DNA from: Euglena gracilis
Lineage: Eukaryota > Euglenida > Euglenophyceae > Euglenales
Reading direction: 5' to 3'
NCBI GenBank assembly: GCA_039621445.1
Contig: CP154955.1
Span: forward strand, 1,814,558 to 1,878,557
Length of the DNA stretch: 64,000 bases
Shown: piece by piece, positions 1-13,189 of the stretch
Layout: the number at the start of each line of letters is the position of its first letter
How positions within the stretch are numbered: position 1 is the first letter of the stretch
Translations under genes and position numbers: made by a program
Notes under the pieces: model-generated
The model's input: only the letters and a program-made list of their open reading frames with translations
The model's database searches: none
What the model was told of the DNA's origin: nothing

Positions 1-79
1 TTTGGGGGGAAATGGATGAACGGGAGCTACAAACAACCGGCAGGTGCACTTCCCCCTCTTTGGCCACTCTTCAATCCCC

Positions 80-420
80 TCCTTCACATTACCCCACATG
101 TTTGAGCCATACAATTTTTTACCGACCCCCGGGGAGGTCACTTCCAGTCTTCGAAAAACCACTCGCTTTTTTTTTTTTGAAACACCAGTCACCGCCCCCC
201 CCCCCCAGGGGCTCAGCCACTCTGGAATCCAAAGGAAATTTGGACAAAAACGTGAAAAAAGGCCCGAAAAATTTCCGGTGCCTTCAACGCCGGGTCACTT
301 TAATGGTTTTTTTTGCCGACCCCCCCCCCGGGGAGAGGGGGTCCGGGCCAAAAACCAATCAGTTATTCCAAAAAAAAACCAGTCACCCACCGGGTGACTG
401 GGGGGTCGGCCAGTGACTAA
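80..420. repeat. Dispersed repeat family 1 (CCAGTCA..., GGGTCGGCCACTCTGGAATCC)
   Basis: Characteristic order: TTTTTTACCGACCCCC, AACCAGTCA, GCCACTCTGGAATCCAAAG, GGTCACTTTA, GGTCCGGGCCAAAAACC, GGGGGTCGGCCAGTGA. Other copies at about 41885-42165 (+), 57470-57790 (+), 60265-60600 (-) and 62640-62970 (-). Confidence 0.85.
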
Positions 421-543
421 GTGGTTGTATGGTTTGAGCATTATTTTCAAGAATTTGGAGGAAACTTCCCATAAAATGAAAACCAAAACGTTACCAGCAA
501 TGTCCCCCAAAGACATCAGCATTTAAAAAACCCGTTGCAAGGT

Positions 544-603
544 CCACACACACACGCGCGCGCGCGCACACACACGACAGACACACACAGGCACGCACAC
601 ACA
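544..603. repeat. (CA)n/(CG)n microsatellite
   Basis: CA repeats interrupted by a CG run, 60 bp. Confidence 0.93.
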
Positions 604-3600
604 TGCAGAATTCAACAAGGAAGGGACGCCAACCTTCGGGGAAGGGGGTGGATTCCAAACATGAAAAGCAGATCAGTACAAAAAAAAATCAACCACATTC
701 AGTAGATCGGGGAGGACACATATCTGGCACACATCACACTTAACAACCACACGTTGCAGGCAAATGCAAGCTCATGGAAAACAATTCAAAAGGCTCAAAG
801 AAGAAGCCTGGGCGGAGGGGGCTTGGGAGACAAAAAATACGGCTCCGTTCGGCGGACGGGGACGTCCTCGAGGGCAGCTGGCCTGGCGCGTCTCGATATC
901 GCTTGCCCTAAGTGAAGACGAAGTGACCAGACAAGGCGCAGTGAGACAGCCCGGGGGTTGTGTTGGGAGAGCTGAGGAAGAAAGCTTGTGCAACCTCGTG
1001 GGAGGGGGGGGGGGCAGCCGCCCACCAAAACCTCAGACAACCACTGTCATCGAGCCTGGGGCCAAGCTCACAGGTGAGGACTCTCGACGGGTCAGGTGCA
1101 AAAAAAAAGAGCCAAAATGTCGCAAGTTGGCACAGAACCATTATTCACTTCAAAGGAGATAAATATGCATCAACAGATAATGAATAAACAACCTGTTGCT
1201 CGAGTGCAGGGATTACCTCTGTTTCGTGCTGGGGGCCCGAATGCTCATTCGTGATTTTCCGTGGTTTTTCACGATACAAAAAAAATTGTCTGGTTTGGTC
1301 CCTCGTGCAACTTCCAACTTTTTCAAGTGATAATGGTTCGTATTTATTGTCTGGCACCGTATGTGGTGTAATTGCATGTGTTTGGGCATTCGGCATTGAC
1401 CAGGAAAAAAAGGATTTTTACCAAGGAAGTATTTTCCCAAGTTTTCCCTGAAATGCACAGCTTTTGCCCAACTTTCTTGCACAAAGATGTAATGTGCACC
1501 GAGCATTTTTACGTTTTGCTCTCTTCAGCTCCTGGATGTGTTCCAGGGCCTGGATCAGCCCTGTGGCGTTTGAACTTGGCTTCTCATGGTCATGGGCCAG
1601 GCCACTGCTTGGTGACAAACACAAATATGGCATGGGTGCCCAGAGTGTCCCGATATGCCTGGAGAGGCACACCCCCCCCCCCTGGCCCAGACGGAGACTC
1701 CGCAATTCCCACGCATGGTCCCCACCTGCAGAACCACACAGGCCCAGACACCTGTCCTGCCCGTCAGTGGGGTACGTCACAGGGGGAGACAGACCGACGC
1801 ACAGGGATGAGGGGTTTCGGCATCAGGCTTCTGTTTAAGACCCCCAGGGTAGGACCCCTACGAGCCGTCTGCATGTCATTTCCCGCAAAAAAAAATTTCC
1901 GCACTTCGCACCAAAACCCGTACCCGGGGGGTGCCCAGCCCCGGACCCACCCACTCACCCACCCACCCACCCACCCATCCCCCTCCCCCGGGGGGCCTCC
2001 CGAGGTTAAAGGAAGCCTGTCCGGCAGGGGCAACGAGGCGGGGCGGGCGGGCCACCCCCGGGCAGCTGGGGAAACCGCGGCGCGGGCAGCGGCGGGCGAT
2101 GGCATCCGTCCCCCTCCGCCCCTTGGGCCCGGCCAAAGATGACCAAAGATGGGCGCCCCACCCCCGTGAGGGTCGGGGGGGTCGGTTTCCCGGCAGGGGA
2201 GCGAAAGGGGGTCGCGATACGAACAAGAATTGCTGGGGGACTTTGGGGGGGGAGAAGCGTAGTCGGAGCCCACCCTGGAGGGGACTCAGTGACTGCGTGT
2301 CGCTGACTGAGCGGCTTTGCAAAAGAGAAAAAAACACGGATTGACTGATTTTTGGAAGAGCGGGGGGGGGGCTTGGTGGGTCAGCCGAAACCTGTATTCC
2401 TCCCTTTGCTTTCTCGGCCAAGGTACAAGTTGATTGATTGCTGGTTCTTGGCCCAAATCGCCTCCCTGCGGGACAGTCACGATTTTTTGGAAAGGCAATT
2501 GGTCACTGCCATGCAATCAGTTAGCCCCCCAGATGTTTTTTTGCTGGGAGGGGGGTCTAGACCCTCCATCGCAGGTTCCAAAAGGTTTTCTTCGCGATTT
2601 TACAGCACACAGCGCCGGAAAATGAGCAAAATTTCGCCCTCAGCATGTTGCACATTTTTTGATATTTTGGTGGTTTCCACATATAAAAAAAATGAGCAAT
2701 CTTGTATTTCATTTAAAAGAGAAACCAGGGATTTTCCGCAATTTTGGCAACTAAATTCCCAAATAACTTTGCAATACCCAGAAGGTTTGCTTGCCAAATC
2801 ACTTTGAAAGGGGGGAAGGCCGAAAAAGATCTTCGCCGCCCCCCTAACAAAAAAAAAACGTGATAAATGATGCATCTTTATTGGAAATCAAGAGGTGGGA
2901 AGCACAAAAAATAATATGAAATGAATAGAAGTATTGAATTATGTCACTCATTAATAAACAGCATATGACAACAAATATCCTTTGCAAAAAGTGCCGAATC
3001 GGTCATCAATGGTATTTGGATACTGCCGAAATAACTTTGGAGGGGGTTGGAGCCAAATAGATCGGTCCACTAACTTTGCAGGGGACCAAAGGTATTTGGG
3101 GGGGGAGTGGTAAGTCGCACTGAGAAAATAACCAGCTCAAGCTCAATATGGACAATATGGTTTCAATACACACCCCCATACAGTTTTTGATTGTTTTGTA
3201 GCCCCGCAGACTTGCACCCCCCAATGAGACCCCTCAAATTGACGAACCCTCAAGGAGTTCCTCGAAAAATCACTTGAAATCCCACTTTCAATTTCAAGCC
3301 ATTGGGAAAAAACAAGCTGTTGAGCTGACGACTGGCGACAAATATTGTCATCGCTCAAGCACAGTTCAGACGCCCCCTCGCTGGTCCGTGGTCTGGGTGG
3401 TGGTGTGGCTCAAATGGCGGAGAGATTGGGAGGTCACTGCCATCGATTCACTTGGAGGCCTGGGGCATTTTCCCAAACAAAAATGTTCTCTGCAAAAACA
3501 CGGGGAAACATTATCAAGGAGCAATGCAAATCTTTTCGTAAATTGCCTTGTCATTGTAACCAACCTACAAGGCACTTTCAGCATGAAATGTTTGCTGCAG

Positions 3601-4324
3601 GAGACTTCAAGATTCTCTTCCATGTGGTGACAATAAAATAGAATATCTGCATCAAATGAAAACGCAGAGAACATAAAAAACAGGCATTTACAGTCGCTAC
3701 TGAACCGCCGTACAATCGTCCTTCACAGTAATCATGATTTTGAATGATTTCATATGAAACGGGTTGCAGGTCCATCATTGAAATGTGTGATTGAATGTGA
3801 TTCACACAATCATTATTAGAACAGGATCGGTACACAATCGTCAGAACTAAATATCTACCTGATTCAGGTGATTTACATGATTTCTGGGGATTGCACAATT
3901 TTCTGGAACACCCTGCAGCCACCCCATCACTTTCGGAAACCCTTAGGTCACAAAGCAGAGGTCAGTGAATGTATGGGTACCACCTTGCAAATGGAAGCAG
4001 ACATCGCGGCAGAGATGGAGACCATCTGGAGACTGGGCATGAAAAGGAGAGACGAGCATGCACGCCGTAGGCACACAACGTTCAGCTTTTATTTGCGAAC
4101 GGTAAATGGGGAATCTCCCTTTTTGTGGACAGCCGACTGGTAAAACAAAATTAAAATTACAATTACAATGGTTGGCATGAGAAGAAGCTGGTGGTGTACC
4201 TTTCCAGTCCCAGGACTTCAGGGCTGTCTGGAAATTTTAAAACAACTGGGCACACCACAACACATAATATTTGCCTGGTTTAGCAACTCCAGTTTGTTTG
4301 CTGCTCACAATTGAACTGATGGAG

Positions 4325-4625
4325 GGGTTTTCGAGAGCAGGTGGATGGGTTTGGGCCCTGGGGGTGCACCACGTGTCAGATTTTGATCCTGTCGAAGGCG
4401 TGTGGGGGGGGGCCACCAAAAATTTGCGGACAAAAAAAAAAAAAAAATTGCTTGCAAAATTTTGGGCCAATTTTGGCTGGATTTTGGGTGGGCGGGTGTA
4501 ACCCCCGGGGGGGGGGGGGGGGTCATGTGCGGGTTTTCGAAAAAAGTGGTGGGTGGGTTTGGGCCCAGGAAAAAGTGCCCCCCAGCGGGTCACTTTTGAC
4601 CATGAAGGCATGACCATGAATTTAT
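4325..4625. repeat. Dispersed repeat family 2 (GGTGGGTGGGTTTGGGCCC)
   Basis: Contains GGGCCAATTTTGGCTGGATT, a long G run and GGTGGGTGGGTTTGGGCCCA. Inverted copies lie in intron 8 of protease copies A (22290-22580) and B (33610-33790). Confidence 0.8.
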
Positions 4626-6155
4626 GTTTGTGTCTCAACCACCCCCTCCCCCCGGGGGTGGGTCATCAAAATGAGCATTCGTTCTGGAGAGGGGGTCCCC
4701 TCCTGGCTGGGCCTGGGGGGGGGGGTCCGGGTCCGGGTCCAGAAGCAATAATTTACTCCCCGGCGTGAAGGGAAGTTCTTTATATGTATTTTTGACCAGT
4801 TTCTCTGAAGAAGAAAAAAAGTGCAAAAACGCGATTTTTGGGCTTTTGGTGAGGGGGTCTGCAATAATAATAATAATAAACATGTATGATGCCCACCCTG
4901 TCATTTTGACCCCCTGCTGTTGGGCCCAACTGACCCCCTGGTTTTTTGAGGTTCAAGGCACTATGAGGAATGATTTCCCTGCCAAAATGCCTCCCTGCCG
5001 GACCGCAAGGGGGGGGGGCACCCCCCAAGGGACTCGCTGGGGTCCACAAAGCCAGTTTTGTTTTGTTATTTCCCTCGACGCAAAGCGCAGAATTTTTTTT
5101 CACTTCAGAATTGACCCCCAAAAGTGGGTCCCGCGGGGCCCCCTCCCCGGGGGGGGGGGGGGTTTCGGGGTGGGGGGGGGGGGGGGGGGAGGACCCCAGT
5201 CTCAAAAAAAAAAATCCTGCTTCGTAAGATGGTTCACAAATTAGAACAACACACTTCTGGCGAGGAAGTTGCGGACCCAAATACTTTTTTGTTTTCTGAT
5301 TCCTCCAGTTATGGGATTTGTGATACCCAAGTATGAGGAAAGCGACCCCCCTAGGCTGTTCGGATGGCCTAATTTGTGTAGTGCTAAGCCTGATGGTGCC
5401 AGGCAACCTGGCCCGGCCTGGCCAGTCGTTTTGGCCAAAAGAATTCACCAAAATGGGCATATTTGGCAGGTTTTGGGACTTTTGGCCAGATCCGCCTGAA
5501 ACTCATTCTTTTTTTTTGTTGGCAGGAGGGATCACATGAAAATTACAAGTTTTCTCGGCAGTCCAATATAAGAATGGTGTGTAAGGTCTTTTGGTTTGAC
5601 CGGTCTGCAATTTTCTGGCTGACGGTCTGTCTCCCAATTTAGCTCAAGGTCTGCTATCAGGACTAGCTGGTGGAAACTTTTCCACCAGTGACCGGTGCAA
5701 AGTGCCAGAATTTTTTTGAAGATCACATCGCAAGGTGCTTTGGATCATTTTGGGTTTCAGACTTGACCAACAGCTCCCTGACTCCTTCCGGAAAAGCCCA
5801 AATAATATACCCCCCCAAATAATACGCCCACTGCCGGACCCCAGAGAGGGAAATCGAGCAAGGCAGACAATGCTCAATTTCTGTCCAAAAACAACACATT
5901 TTGGCAAAAAGCACAGGTACCAAAATTTCTGCCAGAACCAAAATAAAAAAAAAGTGTCAAAAAACTATGTAACAATGTGCCTTTTGGTCGGGTCTGTTTG
6001 GGTTTGAAAAATTTGCCCAAATACTATGCCCCCCATATAATATACCCCCCCCCGGCCCCCGACTTCGGCTGCCCAAAAAATATAATAAATAATATAATAA
6101 TATAATAAAAAAAATATAATACCCCCGGGAATATTGTTTGGAAAGGGGCGTTTAC

Positions 6156-6307
6156 CAGCGGCCGGACCCCCCTGGGCGCTGGAAGAGGGGCTGAGGCTCC
6201 AGCGAGGGCAGGCCGCCGCCGTCCACCAGCACCCGCACCTCACTGTCGATGTCCTCCAGCCGGTTCGGGGCGACGGCGTACAGCGGCAGCGGACCGCGGG
6301 GGTGGCC
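6156..6307 (-). CDS. Candidate exon, unknown protein
   Basis: 152 nt after a strong acceptor (CCCACCCCCGCCGCAG), ending at GTAAAC. It encodes GPLPLYAVAPNRLEDIDSEV and RVLVDGGGLPSLEPQPLFQ. A short stretch upstream (6345-6400, DDLEVEVFVGN) may be the preceding exon. No family recognised. Confidence 0.4.
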
Positions 6308-6737
6308 CTGCGGCGGGGGTGGGGCGGGCAACCCCACCGCCAACGGTATTGCCCACGAAAACTTCCACCTCAAGATCGTCGCGGCTGGCAAAAGGAGAAG
6401 AGGGGGCAAAGGGGTGGAACTCCCGCACACTCTGATGGGGTCGAAGAGGGGGTCGAGAAGAACACATACCATCAATGAGAAGAGGGCAGGTAGGGGTTCA
6501 GACTTTGGGGTGGGGAGGTTGGACGCCTGCCGAGCCCCCAAATCCCTACTGTTCGAGGGCTCCAAAATAACAAAATCCTGTGTGTTACCCACCTGCTTTG
6601 GGGGACAAATCTCTTTTTTTGCTCAACTGTTTGAGGGCGATGAAAATGTTGAAAAAATTGGTGAAACAGGTGAAAAAAAACATTTTTCCAAACCAAGGGG
6701 TAAAATTTCACCAGGAACACCCCAGTTGGTACATTTA

Positions 6738-6870
6738 GTGGCTAGTCGATCGACGAGTCGATCGACTACCCAGAACCCCCCCCCCTTGGAAATTGAGGTC
6801 CACCGACTAGGGGGGTAGTCGATCGACCTCCTAGGTAGTCGATCGACTTAGTCGATCGACCACCCAGAAC
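6738..6870. repeat. Cluster of TAGTCGATCGACTA palindromes
   Basis: At least four copies or partial copies of TAGTCGATCGAC in 130 bp, interspersed with C runs and ACCCAGAACC. Related to the cluster at 59106-59345, which has GGCC in place of GATC. Confidence 0.85.
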
Positions 6871-7555
6871 CCTCCCCCCCAGACTACTATCTGGGGCCTG
6901 TAACCCCTGAGTCTGTTTGAAGAAAAAACATTGGCTTTGCCAACACTTTAAAGGTAGGTGCTGTTTTACAAAAACAGTTTCACAAATTTCCATTGGGAAA
7001 CTTTTACAAATAATGTTTCCCCAGGAACATTATTTCGCATCTGAAGTCCACTTCAGATGAGACTTTTATTTGACAGAAATCCTTATCACAAGATCTGCAG
7101 TTATTTTGATCACCCCCCAAAAAACCCAACATCTTTAAGCAGACACTCTCCAAATATCACCCCTCTGGGGTATTACTTTTTCGCCCGAAATCCCAGCCCA
7201 ATAAGAGGGGTATTACTTGGTCTGCTCTTTTTGCAGTTATGCGCAGAGCGTTGTTGCAGCGTACAGTGGTAGGTTGGGTTTCCACACCATTGCGAGCATA
7301 ATAGACTCGCCTAATAATAACCCCCTGGACCCCAATTAATAATGATGATAATACTGCAATCCACATAATAAATCGGGTAGTTCGTCATTTGGGAGAGGCT
7401 GATTGATTTTTTGCAAAACATATACACAACACAAACAAAACATACACAGCATTCCACATACACAGCACACAGCACACTCTCACATGCACACTCTCTCACA
7501 CACAGCACACAGCTTTCAAAGCAACGCCCTGACACACACGCGCGTACGCACGCAC

Positions 7556-7681
7556 CGGCTGGGGGCGGCCCATGGCGCGGGTGCCCCGGCGCCAAATACT
7601 GCCCAGGGTCCACCAGGAGGCCACGGCCAGGGCACAGCCCAGGGCGGTGAGGGCGGGCCAGTGGGCGGCCGCCAGCGACGC
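7556..7681 (-). CDS. Candidate exon encoding a transmembrane helix
   Basis: 126 nt, 42 codons, open, with a CTAG acceptor and a GTGCGT donor. It encodes HWPALTALGCALAVASWWTL, a plausible membrane span, followed by a basic stretch (WRRGTRAMGR). Family unknown. It could belong with the exons at 9578-9631 and 6156-6307, but splice phases were not traced. Confidence 0.4.
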
Positions 7682-7741
7682 CTAGTGAAGTGAAAAAGTA
7701 GTGGTTGATAATCATGCGATATGTTTATGTTTCCCGCCCAG

Positions 7742-7867
7742 GCGACGTTTGCCGAGTGTGCCCACCTCAAGGGGCAAAGCCAAAACCTGGAGGCCAAGGT
7801 GGCTGACCTCCAGGCGCTGTCCCAGGAGTATGACCGCCGCGCTCGAAACGACGCCCGCTCCCTACAG
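7742..7867 (+). CDS. Candidate coiled-coil exon
   Basis: 126 nt, 42 codons, flanked by a pyrimidine tract plus CCCAG and by a GTTTGG donor. It encodes ATFAECAHLKGQSQNLEAKV and ADLQALSQEYDRRARNDARS, with heptad-like spacing of hydrophobics. No neighbouring + exon is secure (8396-8555 is Ala/Gly-rich and possible). Family unknown. Confidence 0.45.
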
Positions 7868-9577
7868 GTTTGGCGGACAGCACTTTGAAATTCCCATGTG
7901 TGAAAACAGATAATATATATAATATATAATATGTATACATATGTACATGTGTGTACTTGCGGCAGGCAAGAATTGTGGAATATTTTCGTCCTCAAAACCT
8001 CTTGGACCAAAAAACTGAGGGTGCCCCGTTATTGGAACCATCTTTTTCGGCCGTCCCCAAATTGCACATTTTTTTTGCAAAAAAAGGAGGCACGCAACGA
8101 AAATTTGGTGAAAAATCTTGGTATTTGCCCACAACTGAAGGCCATCGAAGGTCACAGAGACCACCCCAAAAAGTTCGATTCACCCAAAATATAAGGCCCC
8201 CATATATAATCGGTCTGCGGCCCGGCGCGGCGGCAGACAGGGGGCGGCGGGCAGGTATGGTCAGGTCAAGGCAGGTAAGTGTCAGGGCTGTCGGAGGGGG
8301 GTGGAAGTGCCTGGGTTTGCCTGCCTGCAGGCAGGCACTCTCCTCGTCCATCGGACACGGGGGGAGGTGTCGCACACAATGATTCATCCGCAGCCCACAG
8401 CAGGGGACCCGGACCGGTCTGGCACACCGGCGGGCTCGGCGAGGCGGAGGAGCGCAGCGCCGCGGCGGCCGGGGCAGGTGCGGGGGCCGCGCGGGGCAGG
8501 GAGGGCGTGGGGGCGGCGGCCTGGGATGCGCCTCTGCCGCGAGAGGGGGGGTGAGGGCGGGGTCCTGGATGGTGTGGTCCGGCAGGGGGGGGGTTCATAT
8601 GTGGGCAGGGGGGGGGGAGGGGGGGGGGGCAGACCCCCCCCGCGTGCCTTTGCACCGGGAAAACAATTTGGGGCCAAAAGCAAAAACAGGCCGAAAAATC
8701 GCGTTTTCGCACACTTATTGAAAAATTGGGCAAACCATTCACCAGAAGTTTTCACCTTCTCCGGTGCAAGCGCGGGTTTTTTTGGGTTCCCAGGGGTCCC
8801 GGACCCTCCTCTGCCTAACCCAATGGTGAACTTCACTGGTGAAGTTCACCACAAGAGCACTTTTTTGGCCAAAAATGGCCAAAAATGATATTTTGGGCAA
8901 GTTTTCAAAAATTTCGATAAGATTCCATGAACCATCAACCTCAAAATGACCATTTTGAGAGGTTCGGTCCGAAGGGGGAAGTGGTGGTAATGCCAGGGCA
9001 AATAATGACTGAAAAAATGCGGGCAACCTCAAATCATTTGTCCCCATTCGCTGCACCAGGATTGTGGTGCTTTCCAGAAAAAGCACTTGAGGCCACACCG
9101 GGACACCGCCGCCACGCGGGGGGTGACAGTCACGGGCAGGGATGGATGGGAAGTCTTGGGGGGAAACTGACATGGGCGCGGAAAATTTTCGGTCTTGGGC
9201 AAAAAAAACTGGAAATCGGGTCAAAATTGCTCAAAAACACCTGATTCTTCTTTGAAAATACATCAAAAAATGCTCATTTTTGACCTTTGTGTGTGTGTGT
9301 GTGTGTGCAAAACAGCAACACATCAAAAACAATGGGCAATATGCTCAAGAATGAAAAAAAAGGCATTTTCGCTCATTTTCCGGCGCTGTGTGCCGGGAAA
9401 AATTCTTACCATTTTTGGAACCACCCGAGGGGGGGGGGGTTGGGGGTCCAGACACCCCCTCATCTGGGTGGCGGCGGGGGGTCCGGACACCTCCCAACCA
9501 CCTTACCACCAAGGGGGTGGCCGAAGGGCTCCCCATCCATCCCTGGTCATGGGGGCGTGAAGGGCGGTCGGGGAACT

Positions 9578-9631
9578 CACCCATAGCGCAGCAGCAGCAA
9601 GCCCCACAGTGAGCGCCAGGAGCACCGCCGC
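9578..9631 (-). CDS. Candidate short hydrophobic exon
   Basis: About 54 nt between a poly-C tract with CAG and a GTGAGT donor, encoding AVLLALTVGLAAAALW. Membrane-like, but short enough to be chance. Confidence 0.28.
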
Positions 9632-11249
9632 TGGGGGGGGGGGATGCAGTGCGATAGCAAAATCACATTAGAGATCATCTGTTGCTACTATGTGTTGTCC
9701 AACCTCAGGCATCGAGAACGAAAAGACAAATAATAATTAGAATTAGTCATACCTAGGAAAATACAAGTAATACAAGCACAAAATGCAGTACAGCAGTGCA
9801 GAGCAATTCGCCACAATGCAATACAACACTGCACAATACAGGAAACAGAAAAATGCAACGGGAATGAAATGTGAGAATTTTCCTTCACTGAGAAAACCTC
9901 TCAGGGGGTGGGTCTGGGGCTGGACCCCAGGTTCTGTGCCAGGGGACCTGGAATGGGTTTCGGTGCAAGGGGCTGGGAAATTTGTGGGAAATGCCCTCAG
10001 ACAGGCCAATCTTCAGGGCTGATGCTAGGCTTCCGCGGGGTAAAATAAGCTTGATGAAATTACTCTGAAAAAAATGGACCAAAAACATTTGATCTCGTCC
10101 GTGAATCTTGCAAAATTTCATTGGCTCATAAAGCGGTACCTTCAAAATCAATGGGGAAAAATATCGAAAAAGCATGCACCACGGGGATTTGGAGTTGGGT
10201 TATGTAAGATCAAACATAACAATATAAAGACAGTGTTACTCATATTAAATACAAATTGATCATAAAAATGAAACGGGTAATGTTCGTACAACAATAAATA
10301 CGAAATAAATACGAAATAATTTTTTTTCACATAAACACGAAATCAATTTCATTGGTGAAGATACAACAAAAATGGAGCAGAGGCCACACCTCCACCATAA
10401 GTGCCACGGGGGCTTGTCGCCCCCTCAGTTGTCTCCAAATAATACGGCATGCGACTGGGGTACTGGGAGAGAGACGGATGGAAGAGACACAAAGGCACAA
10501 AAAAAAGTATAAATCTACCTGTGAATCACCCAGATCAACATACTCATTCCATCCTCCTGAATGACGGTAACCTCTGGACACAGCGACTGGGAAAATTTTT
10601 GCTTTGATGCCCAAACAGGAAATTTGGTTGTACCCCAAAACACAGAGGACGTTCCTGAGATCGCCACATCTACTGAAGGCGGAGGGGAAAAAAGGTTGAT
10701 TTGAGGGCAGGTAGAAACCACCTAAACCCCCTCCACATAAACTGAGGCATGGTCAAAATGACAAACTTTCGGCCCTGTATGGAATTCCAAAAAAAAGGAA
10801 AAAAATTACCCATTAATGGAAAGAATTTACCCATTAAACTTTTGGGTGATCCTGGGTCCCCACCCGGCCCCCAATGTTGATACAGACTGCCCGTGGCAGG
10901 TGGGGGGGTCCCAACCCCCTGTGGTTTGGGGGGGGGGGGAGGGACGAGTTTGAAAGCCAACCAAGAGCACTGGCAGACATATGAGGTGGTGTGGCATCAA
11001 ACGCATGGGAGCCTGTCGCGACATCACATAGTTAGGCTGTCCGTTGGTAGAGAGTGCAGTCTACAGATGCACCGTGGTGATTGCCGCAGGAGCATCCCGA
11101 TGGAGCCAAAGATTGCAACGTTCAGGGATCACACAAACGGTCATGCCGGAGTTCCAGGCAAGGCGACACATTTTGTGCCGCCTTTTTCCCACACAGCAGA
11201 CAGCAGGCTGCAGCGGGGCCAAGGGGGGAGAATCAACCAATAGTGCGGT

Positions 11250-11340
11250 TCACCACGGGCGCACCAGCTGGTGGTACACGTCCCCCAGCCCAAATGCCGC
11301 CAAGAGCGTCCGGATGTCCCCGGGAGGCATCTTCAGGTCA
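11250..11340 (-). CDS. Candidate terminal exon, unknown protein
   Basis: Open frame encoding MPPGDIRTLLAAFGLGDVYH and QLVRPW, then TGA at 11250-11252. It reads as a natural C terminus. The 5' boundary is not fixed. It lies downstream of the other minus-strand candidates up to 14.5 kb. Confidence 0.35.
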
Positions 11341-11470
11341 CAAAATACCCTGAGCTGGTGTGCTGCCACCACCAGTCTCCCCCCACCTCCAGGGTCTAAG
11401 TGCATTGCAACTCACAGAATTCATAAATTAACCAAAAGCGTCAAACCTCCAGCCAAAATCTGCAAAACCC

Positions 11471-11581
11471 GAATTCGTCTCAACCGATGCCTCTGCTTCA
11501 AACGGCTCAATGGTGTAACGATATCGTTGAATGTCCAAAAAAAGCTGCCCCGCACCACAATTTCAGCCACCTGGAGAAATA
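11471..11581 (-). CDS. Candidate exon, unknown protein
   Basis: After acceptor TTTCTCCAG the frame encodes VAEIVVRGSFFWTFNDIVTP then LSRLKQRHRLRRIRVL. Possibly part of the same minus-strand gene as 11250-11340. Confidence 0.33.
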
Positions 11582-11664
11582 GGGCCAGTTGAGGGCGACG
11601 AAGCAGCAGAATTCCCAAAGCCATGGCAGAGCAATTGCTTTAAGCCCTGAGACCAAAACCCCGA

Positions 11665-11800
11665 CGCCCTTTCACGGTGGGAGGAAGGAAACGCCTCGGC
11701 TTCGTCCTCCTCCACCTCAATGAAGCCGGTGAACAGCCGCCGGTCAGTGAGCCGGTCGTCCATCACAGCCGGGGGCCAGCGAGAGCCGCTGCAAAGCAAA
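11665..11800 (-). CDS. Candidate exon, unknown protein
   Basis: After acceptor TTTGCAG the frame encodes WPPAVMDDRLTDRRLFTGFI then EVEEDEAEAFPS, an acidic segment. The downstream boundary is unclear. Confidence 0.33.
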
Positions 11801-12226
11801 ATCCATCGCTGGAAATCGCAGGAGAGGACATCGCATTTTTTTTTGTCAACCATTGCACGCAAAACTTGCGACACTGCTCGTGTCAACCTGGGCGCATTGG
11901 CACGAGCAGCGTCGCACCTTCCAGGTGAAGGAGAACAAAGCAAAGAAGAGGATGACGATGATACATCAAGAATCTGGCCAGGATTACTATTACTTATTAC
12001 CATTATTACTATTACAGGATTACTACGACGTGCACAATCACAGATGGGTGAAAAAAAAGCATTTCAACCCCCAGGTGACCAGGTCGCCATCTACCAAATT
12101 CCAATGGAACAGCCCCCACCTCAACAGGCATATCAGGTACCAATGGAACAACCTCAGGCGAGGCAGGGACAGGCACCTTTAACAGAGCAGGCGCATTACG
12201 CCATGCCTGGTGCCTCACCTCCAGTT

Positions 12227-12330
<104 letters not shown>

Positions 12331-12640
12331 TATATAGTCAAACACAGCCTAAACAGCCCGTACAGGGTATGCCCCCCCTCTGCAATCCGCCGTACAGGCG
12401 GTTCCTCCCCCTTCCGCTGCTCATCCATAATGCAGTTTTCTCAAAAATGATTTTTGTAAGATCACAGATGGGTGAAAAGAAAGCATTTCAACCCCCAGGT
12501 GACCAGGTCGCCATCTACCAAATTCCAATGGAACAGCCCCCACCTCAACAGGCATATCAGGTACCAATGGAACAACCTCAGGCGAGGCAGGGACCGGATT
12601 TATTTAAAGGTATAGGGTTAGGTGCGCACTGCTGATATAA

Positions 12641-12681
12641 CGTTGCGCTAATCGGCTATAAAATGGCCGATTAGCGCAACG
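12641..12681. repeat. Perfect 16-bp hairpin
   Basis: CGTTGCGCTAATCGGC at 12641-12656 and its exact reverse complement at 12666-12681 flank a 9-nt loop. Outer GCTGAT / ATCAGC sequences extend the imperfect palindrome. Present in only one of the two tandem units. Confidence 0.9.
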
Positions 12682-13189
12682 TAGCCAATATAGCGCAAAT
12701 CAGCATATATATATATTTCATTATATATATTTATCCTATATATATATATATATATATAGTATATATATAGTCAAACACAGCCTAAACAGCCCGTACAGGG
12801 TATGCCCCCCCCTGCAATCCGCCGTACAGGCGGTTCCTCCCCCTTCCGCTGCTCATCCATAATGCAGTTTTCTCAAAAATGATTTTTGTAAGAATTGTGC
12901 CTCAAAAACTCACGTGTTTACAAAAATAATTTATTCTCATGGATGCTAACATTTTGTCTGATTGAGGAAATGTCCTTGAGCACTTTGCACTGTATTGACA
13001 TCAGCTTTTGTACCTTGATACTAAAAAAAACCCACTATTCAACCAGGTTCTGTGTAGTGCTGAGCTCTTTACATGTGTGATGGTGCCATCCTGCAGCAGA
13101 TGTTTGAGGCGTGTGGCAGCCAGGGCTCAAGTCAAGGGGTCGAAATCAGAAATGCAAACAAACATGCACACAAGCTGAAAAGGTGAGCC

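Larger units (their letters stand above)
1..6150. other. Repeat-rich region without a recognisable gene
   Basis: Holds repeat family 1 (80-420), a CA/CG microsatellite, C/G homopolymer hairpins (1930-2240, a CCCA run at 1945-1980), family 2 (4325-4625), G runs at 5145-5190 and part of family 4 (5795-6125). The open frames of 60-260 codons are low-complexity or cross homopolymers; none shows a domain I recognise. Confidence 0.6.

Noticed and set aside
4780-5460. 226-codon - strand frame
   Set aside because: Mostly homopolymer-derived Pro/Gly with no domain and no splice-supported exon.
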